This document shows, one piece after another, positions 32,731 to 45,800 of a stretch of 64,000 bases of DNA. A model generated the notes under the pieces. The model was not told where the DNA came from. It saw nothing but the letters and a program-made list of their open reading frames with translations, and searched no databases. The stretch is from Dermatophagoides farinae (taxonomy: Eukaryota > Arthropoda > Arachnida > Sarcoptiformes > Pyroglyphidae). The stretch spans positions 2,036,501 through 2,100,500 of the forward strand of contig NC_134683.1 of the NCBI RefSeq assembly GCF_024713945.1. Direction: 5' to 3'. A program made the translations under genes and the position numbers. Position 1 is the first letter of the stretch; the number at the start of each line of letters is the position of its first letter.

Positions 32731-34701
32731 TCAATCGAATCGTTGATAATTTTGTGATAATGTAAATCGTTGCTGTAGTGCCACCATCTGTTGTCGACCA
32801 TCGTCGTCATCATTATCATCAATATTGGCCATCGATAATGTTCGTTGAATTTTTTTCTTACCAAAATGTTCATATGAATGACGTCGAGCTGATGCCAATA
32901 ATCCAAGTGCAATATTGACAACACCAATTAAATGCATTAAAGATTTAAAATGAAGAAATTTTCTATTCAACACAAAACCACCAAACAATGGACCGAATGC
33001 ATATGCAGCTGAAGATGCTGTTTGTGATGCTGTATAAACATAGCCATATTGTTCGGCAAATTGTTCATCAACTAATTCAGCAAACATTGGCCATAATGTT
33101 GAATCAATAGTGCCTATACCGAGACCAATACCAAAATGTGGTAATGCCAAATACAATAAATTTGGAATCAATGGAACCATAAATGAGCTGATTCCTATGG
33201 TCCACAAGGCAATAATGACCAATAGCCATCTTTTTGTTTTGCAAGAAATTCAAATTTTAATGTCAAATTGTAAAAAAAAATCATTATAAACATACCTATA
33301 TTGCAATGATATTTCAAACAAAGTGAATAGATTAGTACCGATTAAATATCCAATACTATCCGGTATGAATACAATGCCCAATTTCCATTTAGGTGGCCGT
33401 ATCTCTTTAATTAACCATATTGGAAGAAATGATTCCAACAATGACATTGTTACAGTTGATATTGATATGATTACTGTGAAAAAAAAATTGGAATCAAAAT
33501 TCAAAATTCAAAAAAAAAGAGATTAGTTTTCCGTTCCAAACCGATAAACAATATGACACGTGAATTGATGATTATATCGATTGTTTTCGAATCATAATGT
33601 GTTGGTGCATTTGTTGGTGACCAATTTATCGTCACTAATTGGGCCACTATAATTTTGATGAAATAAAAAAATTGAAAATTCTCATTTGAATCATTTACAT
33701 ATGAAATACCTAGTAATAGTAGAATGGATACGGCAATAATGCTGAAAAGGATTGTTTTACCAAACCATTCATAGAAAAGACTTCCAAATGGGTAGCCAAT
33801 TAAAACGCCCAATGCCATACCGCCAAGACAAAAACCAATCTGTCGAATACGTGTTTCTTCATCACGAATCATATTGGCCATCATAGCCATGCCTGAAACT
33901 TCAATCAATGCTGAAGATATTCCTTGCATTGCACGTGGTATCAACAACATGATAAACGATTGACCAATCAGATATACTACAAGGTTGAAATAAGAGAAAA
34001 CAAAAAAAATCAAAATCATAATTAGTGCCTGAAACTTTACAACAACAACAACAAAAAACAACAACAACAACAACAAAAAACAATAACAACATTTTTTTTC
34101 GCATGTTAATAATTGAAACAATTTACATTAAACAACATACATAAACAAGAATTGAATAGAACGGCCACTCCCAGAATCAATGTCAATTCATAGCCAAGTT
34201 GATTAATAATGGGCGATACAAATGGATTGAATACAAGTTGTACAAATGCTTTTGATGACAATATTGTTCCTATTTGACCATTTTCAGTATTAAATGTTTT
34301 TGGATCATAATGATTTAAAATGGCCATCGAACGTCCATTTATACCGAAATGATGATCAATTACCATATGATCAATAAATGTTCTATTCAAATGAACATTA
34401 AATGTTTCATTGAAATGGTGATAATTTTCATTCCATTCATCATATTGTCGTTGTTGTTCATGAAGTCCAACAAGAAAATCAGGAATTACTGGAACTTGAT
34501 TAACAAAAAAAAAAATAAAAATAAAAATAAAAATAAATTTCATTCGAAAATATGGAAAATATATTTCAACATACCAACAACAGTTAATAGTAGATTATCC
34601 AATAAAATGGAAAAATAAACCAACAAAACATGAAAACGTTGTGAACCTTGTGCATGTTCAATTTGTTGTGCAAATTGATGGAAAATGTTACGGAAAAACA
34701 T
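32731..34701 (-). CDS. SLC18-family vesicular amine/acetylcholine transporter-like protein, 6 exons
   Basis: Exons (minus): 34701-34575, 34494-34141, 33976-33710, 33646-33542, 33473-33296, 33229-32731. Phases agree and give 509 residues. The start is ATG 34701 (MFFRNIFHQF). Span 1 has L-L-D-N-L-L-L-T-V-V-V-P-V-I-P-D-F-L, the family hallmark, followed by a large luminal loop with Asn-glycosylation sites (N-E-T, N-R-T). Span 2 has S-S-K-A-F-V-Q-L-V-F-N-P-F, span 4 has P-R-A-M-Q-G-I-S-S-A, and span 10 has A-E-L-V-D-E-Q. These match VMAT and VAChT positions for the span-1 Asp, span-2 Lys, span-4 Arg and span-10 Asp. In span 11 the usual A-x-x-D reads T-A-S-Q-T-A-S, so that Asp is Gln. SLC18 proteins load monoamines or acetylcholine into vesicles using a proton gradient. 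The substrate here is open. Confidence 0.85.
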
Positions 34702-35038
34702 CTTGAATGAAAAATCTTATGGATAAAAAAAAAGACAGAAGAAGAAGAAACAACCACAACATTGACATTCGATAGCCAAAAGGAACTCAATTTTTTAATG
34801 TTGAAAGAATTGAAGAATTTGAATCGAGATTGCAATGCCCAGTTGAAAATATGAAATTCGTGTCCTATCATCTTCATCATGGATCCAAATATCATATTTT
34901 TTTTTCATTAATGTTTGTATAATGGATTTTATTTTCTATATATTAATTTATTATATATTACTCGGACAGATATTGTACATTTTTTGAGCAGTAATATGAA
35001 TCATATATGCTGATGATGTGGATATATGATGGTGATGT

Positions 35039-35072
<34 letters not shown>

Positions 35073-35191
35073 TAATGACGATGATTATCACATCGAAAAT
35101 TGTGGGTGTGTGTGTGTGTGTGTGTTTGTGTGTTCATATATTTTAAGTAATCAGGAAAAAAAACTTCCCAACAAAAATCCATAAACATCAA
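34702..35191. other. Spacer between the SLC17 and SLC18 genes
   Basis: 490 bases with a GAT run (35038-35070) and a GT run (35102-35124). The two transporter genes are head to tail on the minus strand, so this spacer holds the SLC17 3' end and the SLC18 promoter. Confidence 0.45.
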
Positions 35192-37294
35192 TTATTGTAC
35201 CAATGTAGAAGTTTTAAATTGCCTCCAATCATCTGTTTCAGTATCAATATCTTGACGATAATTTGGATTCTGTAGTTCTAATTTCAGTTCTTTTTTTACT
35301 GGCCTTTCAATATGGCCATTATTAGTTGATGAAATCATTCGTACTAGATCACGTTTCAATGCCCATTGTTTTGGTGTTGTTGATGCAAATAATTCGAATA
35401 CAATCAAACCAATTAGATTCAATACGGCTGTTATGTAGAATATGATCACCCAATTTGCTTTCAAATCCGTTTGGCTAACAAGTTCACAACGGATTAATGG
35501 TGCTAATGCACGTGCTAATGAATCAAATGTAATGGTTATACCATAAACAGTACCAGAATAATAGCCAGCAAATTCATTGATCATTGGATATTCACCGACA
35601 GATGTAAAACCTTGTGTTACCATATTGATAATGATGAATATTTCCAATAGATGGAGATTACATCCACTATTGGCCATGGCAAACATTGTTGCTGATGCAC
35701 CAATAAATACTACAGAAAAAAAACAATTGAAAAAAATTAGGAACAAAATGAATACCGAAAGAAAATTCATACCAATGGCCTGAAATAATTTCCGTAATCT
35801 TGTATGTGAACATTTTGTGCATTTATCTAATTTGGCAAATAAAAATGCAGAAAATATAAATACAACAACGGTTACCGTATAGATGAGTGCAATATGTTCA
35901 GATGCTTTGAGCATATTAAAATTGAATATTTTATTCAAAAATGATGGTCCATTATCAATAATAATGGCATGATTGAATGACCAACAAAGTTTAGCCATTA
36001 TGGATGCATATAATGCTTTTGTCTTGAGAATTCTTCGCCACGGTACTGTACGTAGATTCTAATGTTTGAATAAACAATTTGAAAAAAAATAAATTTAAAT
36101 TTAAATTTAAAAATCCCAACAAAATCGCCTTAGAATTTTCTCAAATAAAAAAAAAATTTGCAATACCGTTTCAAGAACATTATGAGAATTTTGTCGAATA
36201 TAAAAAATTTCCTTATCAGAAATTCGGCGATGATTTTCTGGCATATCCGTCACTAGAATAATCCATAATACTAGCCATATTAGATGTAATGCACTACCAC
36301 CAAAAAATAATAATGACCAATCTGGTATTGATGACGGAAGTGGAATATGTGTAATAGCTGCTGAAATCGGTACATTTAAAATGAGTCCAAGAGCATTACC
36401 AATCAATAATAGTGATAATGCAATTGTTTGTTCATTAGGTGGAAACCATTTTTTAAACATAAAAAATAAGGCCGGTTCAACGACACCATGAAAACATCCG
36501 ATTAAAACTCTTTTTTTTTATACAAAATAATAATGGGTGAGAAAAAGGCAAAAAAAAATAAGGGAATGTCATTAAGAGTAATAATGGAAAATTCCAAATA
36601 GGAAAACAAAATGATTTCTTAATTTAAAAAGAAAAAAATTGGCAAAGAGTTTTTTTTTATATATATATAGACATTACCTAAGCGATGCAAATACAAAAAA
36701 ATTACTACCAATCGGAAGAAATGCATTCAAAATGGCTGCACCAATCAATCCAATAGCTGTTATCCATTTTGGTCCATAACGTTCAGACCAACGGCCACCA
36801 AATATATGTGTAGCAGCATAACCATAATAATATGCACCAAGAATTATTCCTTGTTCCAGATCTGTCCATGTTACCTCTTGTGATATTGTGGTATCATTTG
36901 ATGATTGTAATAATAATAATGATGATGATGATGATGATGAACGAAATAATGATTCCAAACGATTTGGATAATCCGGATCAATACGATGACAATAACTATT
37001 TGATGTTGTTGTTGATGCTAAATCTTTTACCATCGATACAATGGCAATACTGACATTATAACGTGTTGAACATAATAATATTGATGCTATTATGCCCATC
37101 AATGCAATAATAAAACGAAATGGACATTTTAATCGCCGATTATATGTTGATTTTGTCCATTTATCATTATCATTATTATTATTATTCAATGATATCATTG
37201 ATATTGATGTTATTGTTGATAATGTTCTTGTTGGTGGTGGTGGTGGTGGTGATGGTGATGATGGTAGCTTATTATCAATGATTACAACCATCAT
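35192..37294 (-). CDS. SLC17-family anion transporter (sialin/VGLUT/NaPi-like), 4 exons
   Basis: Exons (minus): 37294-36678, 36509-36167, 36058-35773, 35709-35192. Phases agree and give 587 residues. The N-terminus is Pro/Ser/Asn-rich. Span 1 ends T-R-Y-N-V-S-I-A-I-V, with the family Arg. Then come W-x-x-x-x-x-G-I-I-L-G-A-Y-Y-Y-G-Y and G-G-R-W-S-E-R-Y-G-P-K-W, the MFS loop 2-3 motif. Span 4 reads R-V-L-I-G-C-F-H-G-V-V-E-P-A-L-F where most SLC17 proteins have G-E-G-x-x-x-P-A-x-H. K-W-F-P-P-N-E follows. The C-terminal half has G-Y-Y-S-G-T-V-Y-G-I. SLC17 members carry organic anions such as sialate, glutamate, nucleotides or phosphate. The span-4 change makes substrate prediction unsafe. The luminal loop (S-S-N-D-T-T) has a possible glycosylation site. 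Confidence 0.88.
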
Positions 37295-40200
37295 GTATTG
37301 TACTCAATTATTCATTCACAAATTAAACATACGAAAAAAAAATAAAACAAAACAAATGTGAATGCCGTAAACAAGAAATTAAAAATTTCAAATCCAAAGT
37401 AAAAAAAAAAAAATTAAACAAAATAACTCAATCCATCAAACGTCAATTTGATCAATTATTAATCGATCATCATCATCATCAACAACAAAATCCATGCATT
37501 AAAAACGTGCTCATTAAGCTTCATGTTGTTGATCATGTTATGATGATGGAATCCATCGGCAACGGTATCGATATACAAACACCATAAGTATCATCCATTC
37601 ATTCATTCATGATCATAGTAATGAAATCGTTTGATTGATTGATTGATTGATGGATTGTTTGAATGTCAAAAAAAAAAAATAATAAAAAACTTTAGCAGCT
37701 TGAATTCAATATACTACTACTACTACTATGGTAACCTGAACCTCGATGATCAGGGTTCAGAAAAAAAAACAAGAAAACCAGAACAGGAAAAAAAATTGAA
37801 ATCTATGTCAAGATTGAATACACACACCAGACACACAGACACAAAAGTTAATACCAAAAAAAACGACATATACAATCAAAAAATGACTACAACAATGACT
37901 GACAATCGTTGAAAATATTGTTATTGAGTCAAATGTCTTGTCTTGTTTTTTTTTCTATAATTTTTCTAATCTGACAATCATCATTGATAGTAAGCAATTT
38001 TAATAGATGAACAGCGGTTATTCAATCCACTAATTATCTATTATATCTGGTTTAGAACAACACTAGATCATAGCGTGATCTCCCCCCTCCCACCCCACAC
38101 ACACACACACGTCTAGAACAATAATTTTTTTTTTTTATTATCTGACAACACACCACCACCACCACACACAATGAATGGTGGCAGTAATTCAATATATGAT
38201 AATGATGATGAGGTAATAAAATAAAATATACATGTTTTAATTAGTCACTGTTTATATATCATATTTTATCATCATTGAATGAAAAATTGGTGTTACCAAT
38301 TTTTGTTTTTCCACTGGTTTCAAATGATCCTTTTTTTTCTTTCGTTCGCTATCCGTCATCATCATCATCATCATCATTAATATTGTAATTTGACTTGAAA
38401 ACAAAAGAAGAAAAAAAAATTGCCACGCATTTTTCTTGTCGTTGTTGTTGTTGTTGCGTAATTCAATTTCAATATAATGTACTTTTTTTGTTGATGGTCT
38501 GTATGTAATCTATTTCAAATCTACCTGTTGATTTGTAGACTTTGTATCTTTTGTGCAATTTTTTTTTTTTTTTTTTTTTTGGTTTTTGTTGATATTTAAT
38601 TTGCAATCATCATTGACAGTAATATGAATAATCATTTTACTGGTAAGTCGTTGAATTCAAAATCAATCAATACAATTGATCAGTTGTTAATTACGATTTT
38701 GGAATGGAAACAAAAATCCATAACAACAACAGAGACAACAACAACAACAAAAAAATTTCCCTCTCAAATTGAATTCAAGGATTTTCTTTCAGACGAACAA
38801 AAAAAAATTTTTTTTTTTTTAAATTGAATAACATTTTGTATATGGAAATCTAATATTAGAAACAGTGAAAACAAAACAAAACGAAAAAAAAATGAATTAA
38901 ATTGGATTGAACATCCATCCTGTTTGTCACGATGAAGAGAACAAAAAGCAAAAAAAAAATATTTAGTTCAATGTCAAGTGTATGTAATTACAAACAAACA
39001 AATAAACAAACCAATTAAAAGTACACAAAACAAAAATCGAGAGAGAGAAAGAGAGAGAGAAAACAAAATCAATTCAATACACAATATCGATGATCTGAAT
39101 CTAGGATCCATCATCCATCTATCGATCGTCACAACCACATATGCCCGCATAAACAATTGATGGCCATTTAAGTCAATTGACGAATGGTGGCATTATCATC
39201 ATCATCATCATCATCATCACTGCCATTATCGTTTATTTTTTTTCCACGCTACTTAAGTGCCATAATTAGTTCCTGTAAAAAAAACGTTGTCGTCGTCGTT
39301 GAATATGTAGAAAATAAAGATCATCAACGAAAAAAAAAATTGGCCATGGAAAAAAAATGAAAATGAAAAAGAAAATGATCATAAACTAGATTGATGATGA
39401 TGATGATGATATATAAACAAAAAAAAACATGTACACACAACGTATACACGTGTGTTGTTGTTGAAGCAACAGGTCCGATTTTTTTTTCTAAATAGTAAAC
39501 GAGGGCCGTGTGTGGGGGGGGATTCATTGATCCATGTGTGAATAATGTTGATAATTATCTGCATAATATGTGCATACACACACACACACACACATACATA
39601 CACATGCATGCATGATTATATAATAATAATTAATTTGATTTAATCAGAAAATTTCTCTTTTCTTTTTCATTTTGTTTTTTTTTTGTTCCCTAGATTATCA
39701 TGTATGAATGAATGAATGAATGAATGAATGATTGATTGATTGACATTGATTTTCATGTTGTATCAATATTTTTTTAGTTCAAAATTTTCAATGAATCAAT
39801 AAATATAAAAATAGTAATATGTAATTATGATTATTATTGGATAAAATGTAAAAAAAAATAGGATTACAAAATTAGAACAAATGAATGTACAAGATTATTA
39901 TTAATAAATAATAATAATAGAACATGATGTGCGATTACCAATTCATTCATTCATTCTTTATCTTTATAAATATTTTAGATTGAATCAGGAATGTTACGTC
40001 AGTTATTTACGTATACAAAAAATCAAAATCAAAATTCAATGTTGTACGTGTGTGTTATTTTTTTTTTCTTCTTCTTCTTCTTCAAAATTCAATTTAATTT
40101 TCCTATATATAGGTTATATATGGGAAAATTTTTTTTTCTCTTCTTTCTTCTCTCTTCGTTTCGGCCACAATCCATCATCATGGATCTTATTATTATTATA

Positions 40201-41215
40201 AAAAATCCACGGATTCAATACATTATAATCCAACCGTAATGTTTCAATGTCAACAAAATGGCCAATGAATGTATGACAAAAAAAAAAAATTCAAATAGAT
40301 GACACGTGAAAATTATCCACAATGATTGTTTGATTTTTATAGATAAAACACAACAACAACAACAAAAAATCAAGTCCATGTAAAGCAAACAAGATTTCAC
40401 GCCAATATTATTTTTTTGGTTAATCAAATCAATCAATCAATCAATCGATTCATTCATCCATCAAATCGATCAAGGATATTTTTTTTTTGAACATCATCAT
40501 CATCATCATCATCATGTAATTGAATGTTGTAATGTGTATTGTAATACATTGTCATGACATCCGTGATCAATAAAATGTTTTCGTTGGACAACGACAATAG
40601 GGAGCTTTAAAATTTATCGATATTTTTTCCATTGAAAATTAAATGTACAAGAAAAAATCCCCAAAATAATACAAGGACAAATATTCGAATTTCATTATGA
40701 AAAAAAAATATCGATAGTCAAACAATCGATTATCGATTCGAATAATAAAGAAATGAGGGTTCGAGAATTATGAATTCGAAAAAGTTTCAAACAGAAAAAA
40801 AAATTAATTTGTTAATTTCAAATGTATAAAATTAATTTATTTATTATATTTCAATCATCATTTCAAAATATGTACAAATATCGTTATCGTTGAGAAAAAA
40901 AAAGACTAATAAAATGAATGAAAACCGAAAAACCATAAAGATGGAAAATCTATTTGTGTTATTATATATATCTGATATAAGATTAATGTTTGTCTTTTAC
41001 GTAGAATCAATTCAAATGTTTGAATAGTGTGGAAAGGACTTTTTTCCCAAATTTTTTTTTCTTTATTCACTCTTTTTCAACCTATTCTCTGATCAAATCG
41101 ACACCATCAAAATCATGTGTGTAAAATAAATTTTCATGTCATTACGTCAATGATTTTATTTTCATTTTGGAAAATAAAAATAAAAATAGAATCGATAGCC
41201 GTACAATTTTATCGA
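37295..41215. other. 3.9 kb gene-poor region
   Basis: Contains simple repeats: ATTG runs near 37632-37652, a CA run at 38097-38111, T22 at 38559-38580, CAT runs, CA at 39577-39593 and AATG repeats at 39706-39729. Apart from the weak spliced candidate at 38171-40243 I see no gene. The upstream regulatory DNA of the SLC17 gene should lie at its left end. Confidence 0.45.
38171..40243 (+). CDS. Weak candidate: small spliced gene
   Basis: ATG 38171 opens 14 codons (MNGGSNSIYDNDDE) ending GAG before GTAATA at 38213. ATTTTAG near 39978 precedes ATTGAATCAGGAATG, which continues the frame (I-E-S-G-M-L-R-Q-L-F-T-Y-T-K). A further T-rich stretch between TAC/GTGTGT and TATATAG could be a small intron before a last exon ending ...V-M-F-Q-C-Q-Q-N-G-Q stop near 40240. 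The signals fit in phase, but each is common in AT-rich DNA. No family is recognised, and the resemblance to a gene may be chance. Confidence 0.18.
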
Positions 41216-42857
41216 TTACGATGGCAATGATGTTGTTATTGATGAAGATGTTTTTAATTGATCAAATGATGGTGGTGCAATTAAAGATAATGTTGATGAT
41301 GTTATTGTTAGTGCTGATCTTGGATATGTAATCGGTGTTTGTACTGGAAGTGATCTAACAACCGGCATTGGACAACGTAATGCTTCTTCATAATCGGGTG
41401 GTTGATCTTGATATTCTTGTATGATAATATTTTCCGTTTTACTTGGTGATGATGAAGCCGTAGTGGCAACAGTAGCATGAAATGGATGTGTTGCCACTAA
41501 AGTACCGGTTGATGGGGATACACCGAATATTTCTTGTATAAGCTGTACAGCTGCCGATCTTGTTGATCTAGATTGCTGTTGTGTTGTTGTTGTTGATGAA
41601 GAATTATTATTATTATTATTATTAATAGTTGTTGCATCATGAAGCATTGCAGTTGTATGTGGATGATTTAACCAAAATGTTTGTGCTTGATTTATGAAAA
41701 TTTGTTTCTTTCGTATCTGTGATGAATATATTAATGCTGTCAATACGATTGACATTCGTAATAAAATGCCCATTAGATTGTTAGGAAAATTTGAACCTTC
41801 GGATAATATTTTAACCGATGATATAACTGTTTTTATAAAATTTTGAAAAATTTTAATATAAAAATCCAATATTAGAATTTAAAAAAAAACAAACAAACAA
41901 ACAAACAAACTTACTCATACTAACTGCCAATGTAGTTGTGAATGCCAATGTAAGATGATAGAATTCACGTTGTGCAGCATAGAATGCCATTATATAAAGA
42001 ATGGTTGTTAGGAAATTTATGGCAATTACTTGATCCAATTGTGTACGGTTTACATATGATGTAGATGCTTGTCGATTACCATATTGTTGATTATAATGGC
42101 GATATAATGTTTGTCCTGATGTATCCATCATCCATAGACGATTATTTTTTATTATTTCCGATGATTCATTTTCTACTGGTGGTGGTGATGGTGGTGGTGA
42201 TGGTGGTAGTGATGATGATACTGACACTGATTCTTTATCAGTTAGAATCGTAGCTACAGTCGTAATCTTTGGTCGTGATTGTGACTCAGATTTATGTTCA
42301 TTTATTCGATGATATTGTTGTTGTTGACGATAATTATTATATGTTGATTCAGGTAATGATTTATATAATACCATCATCATAATAACCATTGTAACAGAAT
42401 ATGCAATGGCAACCAATAACATACCACAATAAAGACGTTTAACTTGTTTAAATGTATTTGCATCAAAGATTAAATTATTGGAATTACGACGATAAAAATT
42501 TAATATACTTGTTATACTATTACGAGATCGATAGCTATGATTATCATTATTATTCATATTAGCAACATGATGATGGTGATCCATTGTTGTTGATGATGAT
42601 TGTTCTGTCGATAATGATGATGATGATGATGAATTATTATGTTGTGTACTAATTTGATCCATTTGGATCGAACATGAAATGGTCGATGTTGTTTGATCAT
42701 TTGAATTATTATCTGGATCACAGCAATCCCTATAATTACCGGTATTTGTTTGTGGAATTATAGCCGATAAATTGATTGATGATTGTTGATTAGATGAATG
42801 ATGTTCATTTTGATTTGATTGGTCATCTTCTGGATGATTGGCATTTTCAGCATTCAT
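41216..42857 (-). CDS. Multi-span membrane protein with PPxY motif, two exons
   Basis: Exons (minus): 42857-41915 and 41826-41216, joined in phase 1 through GTAAGT...ACAG, for 517 residues. ATG 42857 (MNAENANHPE) was preferred over an in-frame ATG at 42983, whose extra 42 residues do not look conserved. The N-terminus is 180 residues of Asn/Ser/His low complexity. Then come span 1 (L-Y-C-G-M-L-L-V-A-I-A-Y-S), a Pro/Ser-rich loop with S-P-P-P-S-P-P-P, two close spans (V-I-A-I-N-F-L-T-T-I-L-Y and L-T-L-A-F-T-T-T-L-A-V), and a fourth after the splice (L-L-R-M-S-I-V-L-T-A-L). The cytosolic tail has D-Q-P-P-D-Y-E-E-A-L, a PPxY ligand for WW-domain ubiquitin ligases of the Nedd4 type. Four-span topology is inferred. 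Family unknown. Confidence 0.65.
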
Positions 42858-45800
42858 TTTTACCGTTTTTTTCAATTTGACTGGTTTCAATACAAATGAT
42901 GAAGAATGAAAGAGTGAAAAAAAATCGCACTTGTTGATATCACAAATTATTTTACCAGAAAAAAAAGTAAATACAAATTTCATTGATCAATAAAAAAAAA
43001 AGAAATCGTGCAATCATCGAGAAATAAATCTGGCAATCATTTTAAGAAAAAATCGAGGTTACACACATTTATAAATTCGAAGATAAGAAAAAAAAACCGA
43101 CAATGACCGATTATTTTATTCTCACCGATAAGATGTCAAATGTTTATATTCAAATTATCACTGAACGATAACATTTGAAAAAATGAACTGAACATTGTTT
43201 GTTGTCAAAATCTGTTAAAATTAACGAAAAAAAAAAGAATTGATATCTAGTTAGAATGAAATTCAAACAAAACAAAAAACAAAAAACAAAGTGAAAATGA
43301 AATATCAAACAACAGAATGGCATGTTTTCGCCATAAAAACATGGCTATTTATTAGCAAAAAAAAAACTTGTATTCAACAAATGATGTTGAAAAATGTGAT
43401 CACATGGAAAACAAAAAACATGTAAACAACAAACCAAAAACAAAAATTAATTGATTGATATTTTCTTGCAAAATCGAACCCAAAAAAAAAAAAAAAACTA
43501 AAGACAAACAAACAACATTCGATTTACACATGACACATGTGTGTGTGTGCGTGTGTTTCAATGATTCGATTATAATGACGATGATGATGATGATAATAAT
43601 AATTTTCCAATTCAACCTGTTGTTGATGTTTTTTTTTTACATTTTACATTTTTTTTTTTTTTTTTTTGAATGTCAATAACAATAATCGATTCGTAAACAA
43701 AACCCAAAAATAACAAACACAATTGCCGAAAGGATTAACGAAAAAAAAAAAATTTCCTTTTTTAGCTTTGAAATTGATTGTGTGTGTGTGTTGGCGATGG
43801 TCAGACCATGTTTGATGAGTTTGAATTGATGAGAGGAGGAAAAAAATTTTTTTGTTTTGTTTTATTACCAGAAAAAACCAGACTGCTGCCGAAATTTTTT
43901 CCCCAATTTTTTTTTACATTCACAACAACAAGTTAATGATATGAAGATCCATTACTATTTGATTGGCCAATCGATTTGAATGGAGACAAATGACAAAAAA
44001 AAAATTCAATCACCTAAAATGAAAATAAAAAACATTCGATCGATGAGGATGAGGACAAGCGACAACAAGTTTCAAATTTGAAAATTTAAATGAAAAACAA
44101 TCGATCAGTATCAGAAGAAAACAGAATATAATGCATTCATAAAATGATCATTAACGATAATGATGATCATGATGATCATCATCATCATCATTACCAATCA
44201 GCAGAAAAAAAACATGAATTCATGGAATATTTTTTTTTTTTTTTTTTGAATCAATTTGTATGTTTTCAATGTGGAGGTTGATGGTTTTTTCAATGACAAC
44301 AACAACAACGATGATGATGATGATGATTTTTTTTCCTGTTCATTACACGAAGAAAAAAGTCTGGATAAACAAACTCAAAATAGACCTTGTGTGTTGTGTT
44401 GTTGTGTGTGTGTATATTGTAGAAGGCGGGTAGTTGAACTTGGATTTATTTTCGGATTATCATTTGCGAAACACATTCGAGTAGGAAAAAAAAAACAAAA
44501 AATAACTTAACAAGGAAGTCATTTAATCTTAGTTCATTTGTACGTACGTTTTTTCTTTTTCTTGTTCAATCATTCATTAATCTGAATGATTAATTTATTT
44601 GCAATCAAAATTTGGATCATTAAATGCAAGAAAAAAAACAAGCGAATAGCGAATATGAAGAAGAAGGGGTGGAAGGTCATTGAATCAAAAAAAAAAAAAA
44701 CAAAAACAAAAAATTAAATGCAACAAAAATAAAAATGGGTTGCCACTGGCAACGATAATCAACCAAATGAAAGTGAAGTGAAAAATTAATTCGAACAGAA
44801 CAGAACAAACAAAAAAATGATTGAAAGTTGATCTCATTGAACAACATCGAACATACACACAAATAGAACAGAGTGAGCGGAGGAAGTCAGAAGTAAAAAA
44901 ACAAAAAACAGTTGTCGATCCTGAAAAACCTCGATGCCGCCACTTGGTGCCGAAATAGAAATGATCAGTCTGTCTGTCTGTTTTGACTGTTTTGTGTGTT
45001 TTGTGTGTGTGTGTGTTTGATCGATTTGTTAAAAAATGTTGAATTTCTGTGATTGTCGTCGTCGTCGTCGTCATCGTCGAGATCAACAAATTTTGTTCTT
45101 TTTTTTTCTCTCTCACTCAAACTCCACGATCGATTTGATTTTGATTTGGATGATGATTTTTGATGATCGTCGTCGTCGTCGTCGTCGTAGTCGCCGTTGT
45201 TGTTGTTGTTGTTGTTGTTGTTTCCAATATTGGAAACTAAAACATTGAATTATTATTATTATTATCATTAAAAGCGGAAAAATGGTCGTGGCTTATACAA
45301 CACGAATACAAACGTGATTAGCAATCAGTAACAGGATGTACAAGTATACTACACACATACGAAAAAAAAAATATTAATATTCAAACACAATTGGTGTAAG
45401 TATTTATTATTTATATGATTGTATATTGACTGTAATTAATATTTTGTTTCATGTTCAAAAAATTCAATTTCAGAATTGATGAATTGAATTTAATTCAATA
45501 CCACCACCACCATACAAATGTGAATAATCGAACCATTGATGATAGTAGTAGTAGGGGGTTAACGTCTAGCGAAATGGAAATAGGCTGATGATAGGTTTTT
45601 ATTGAAATTAAAAAATTCAGACTCGAAATTCATCTTTGAAAAACAAAAAACTTGAAAAGCAAAAAAAAAAATTGAATCAAACAAGGTCACTACACTACTA
45701 AGAAGTACTATCGATAATGTAGATGTGTTTGGGAAAATTTTATGAACCATGTCATGACCATGCGATTTGTTGTTACTAAAAAACTGGAGTGAATAGTGAA

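Noticed and set aside
44685-45116. Minus-strand 143-residue frame
   Set aside because: Thr and Phe runs come from simple repeats and A/T tracts. No conserved motif.
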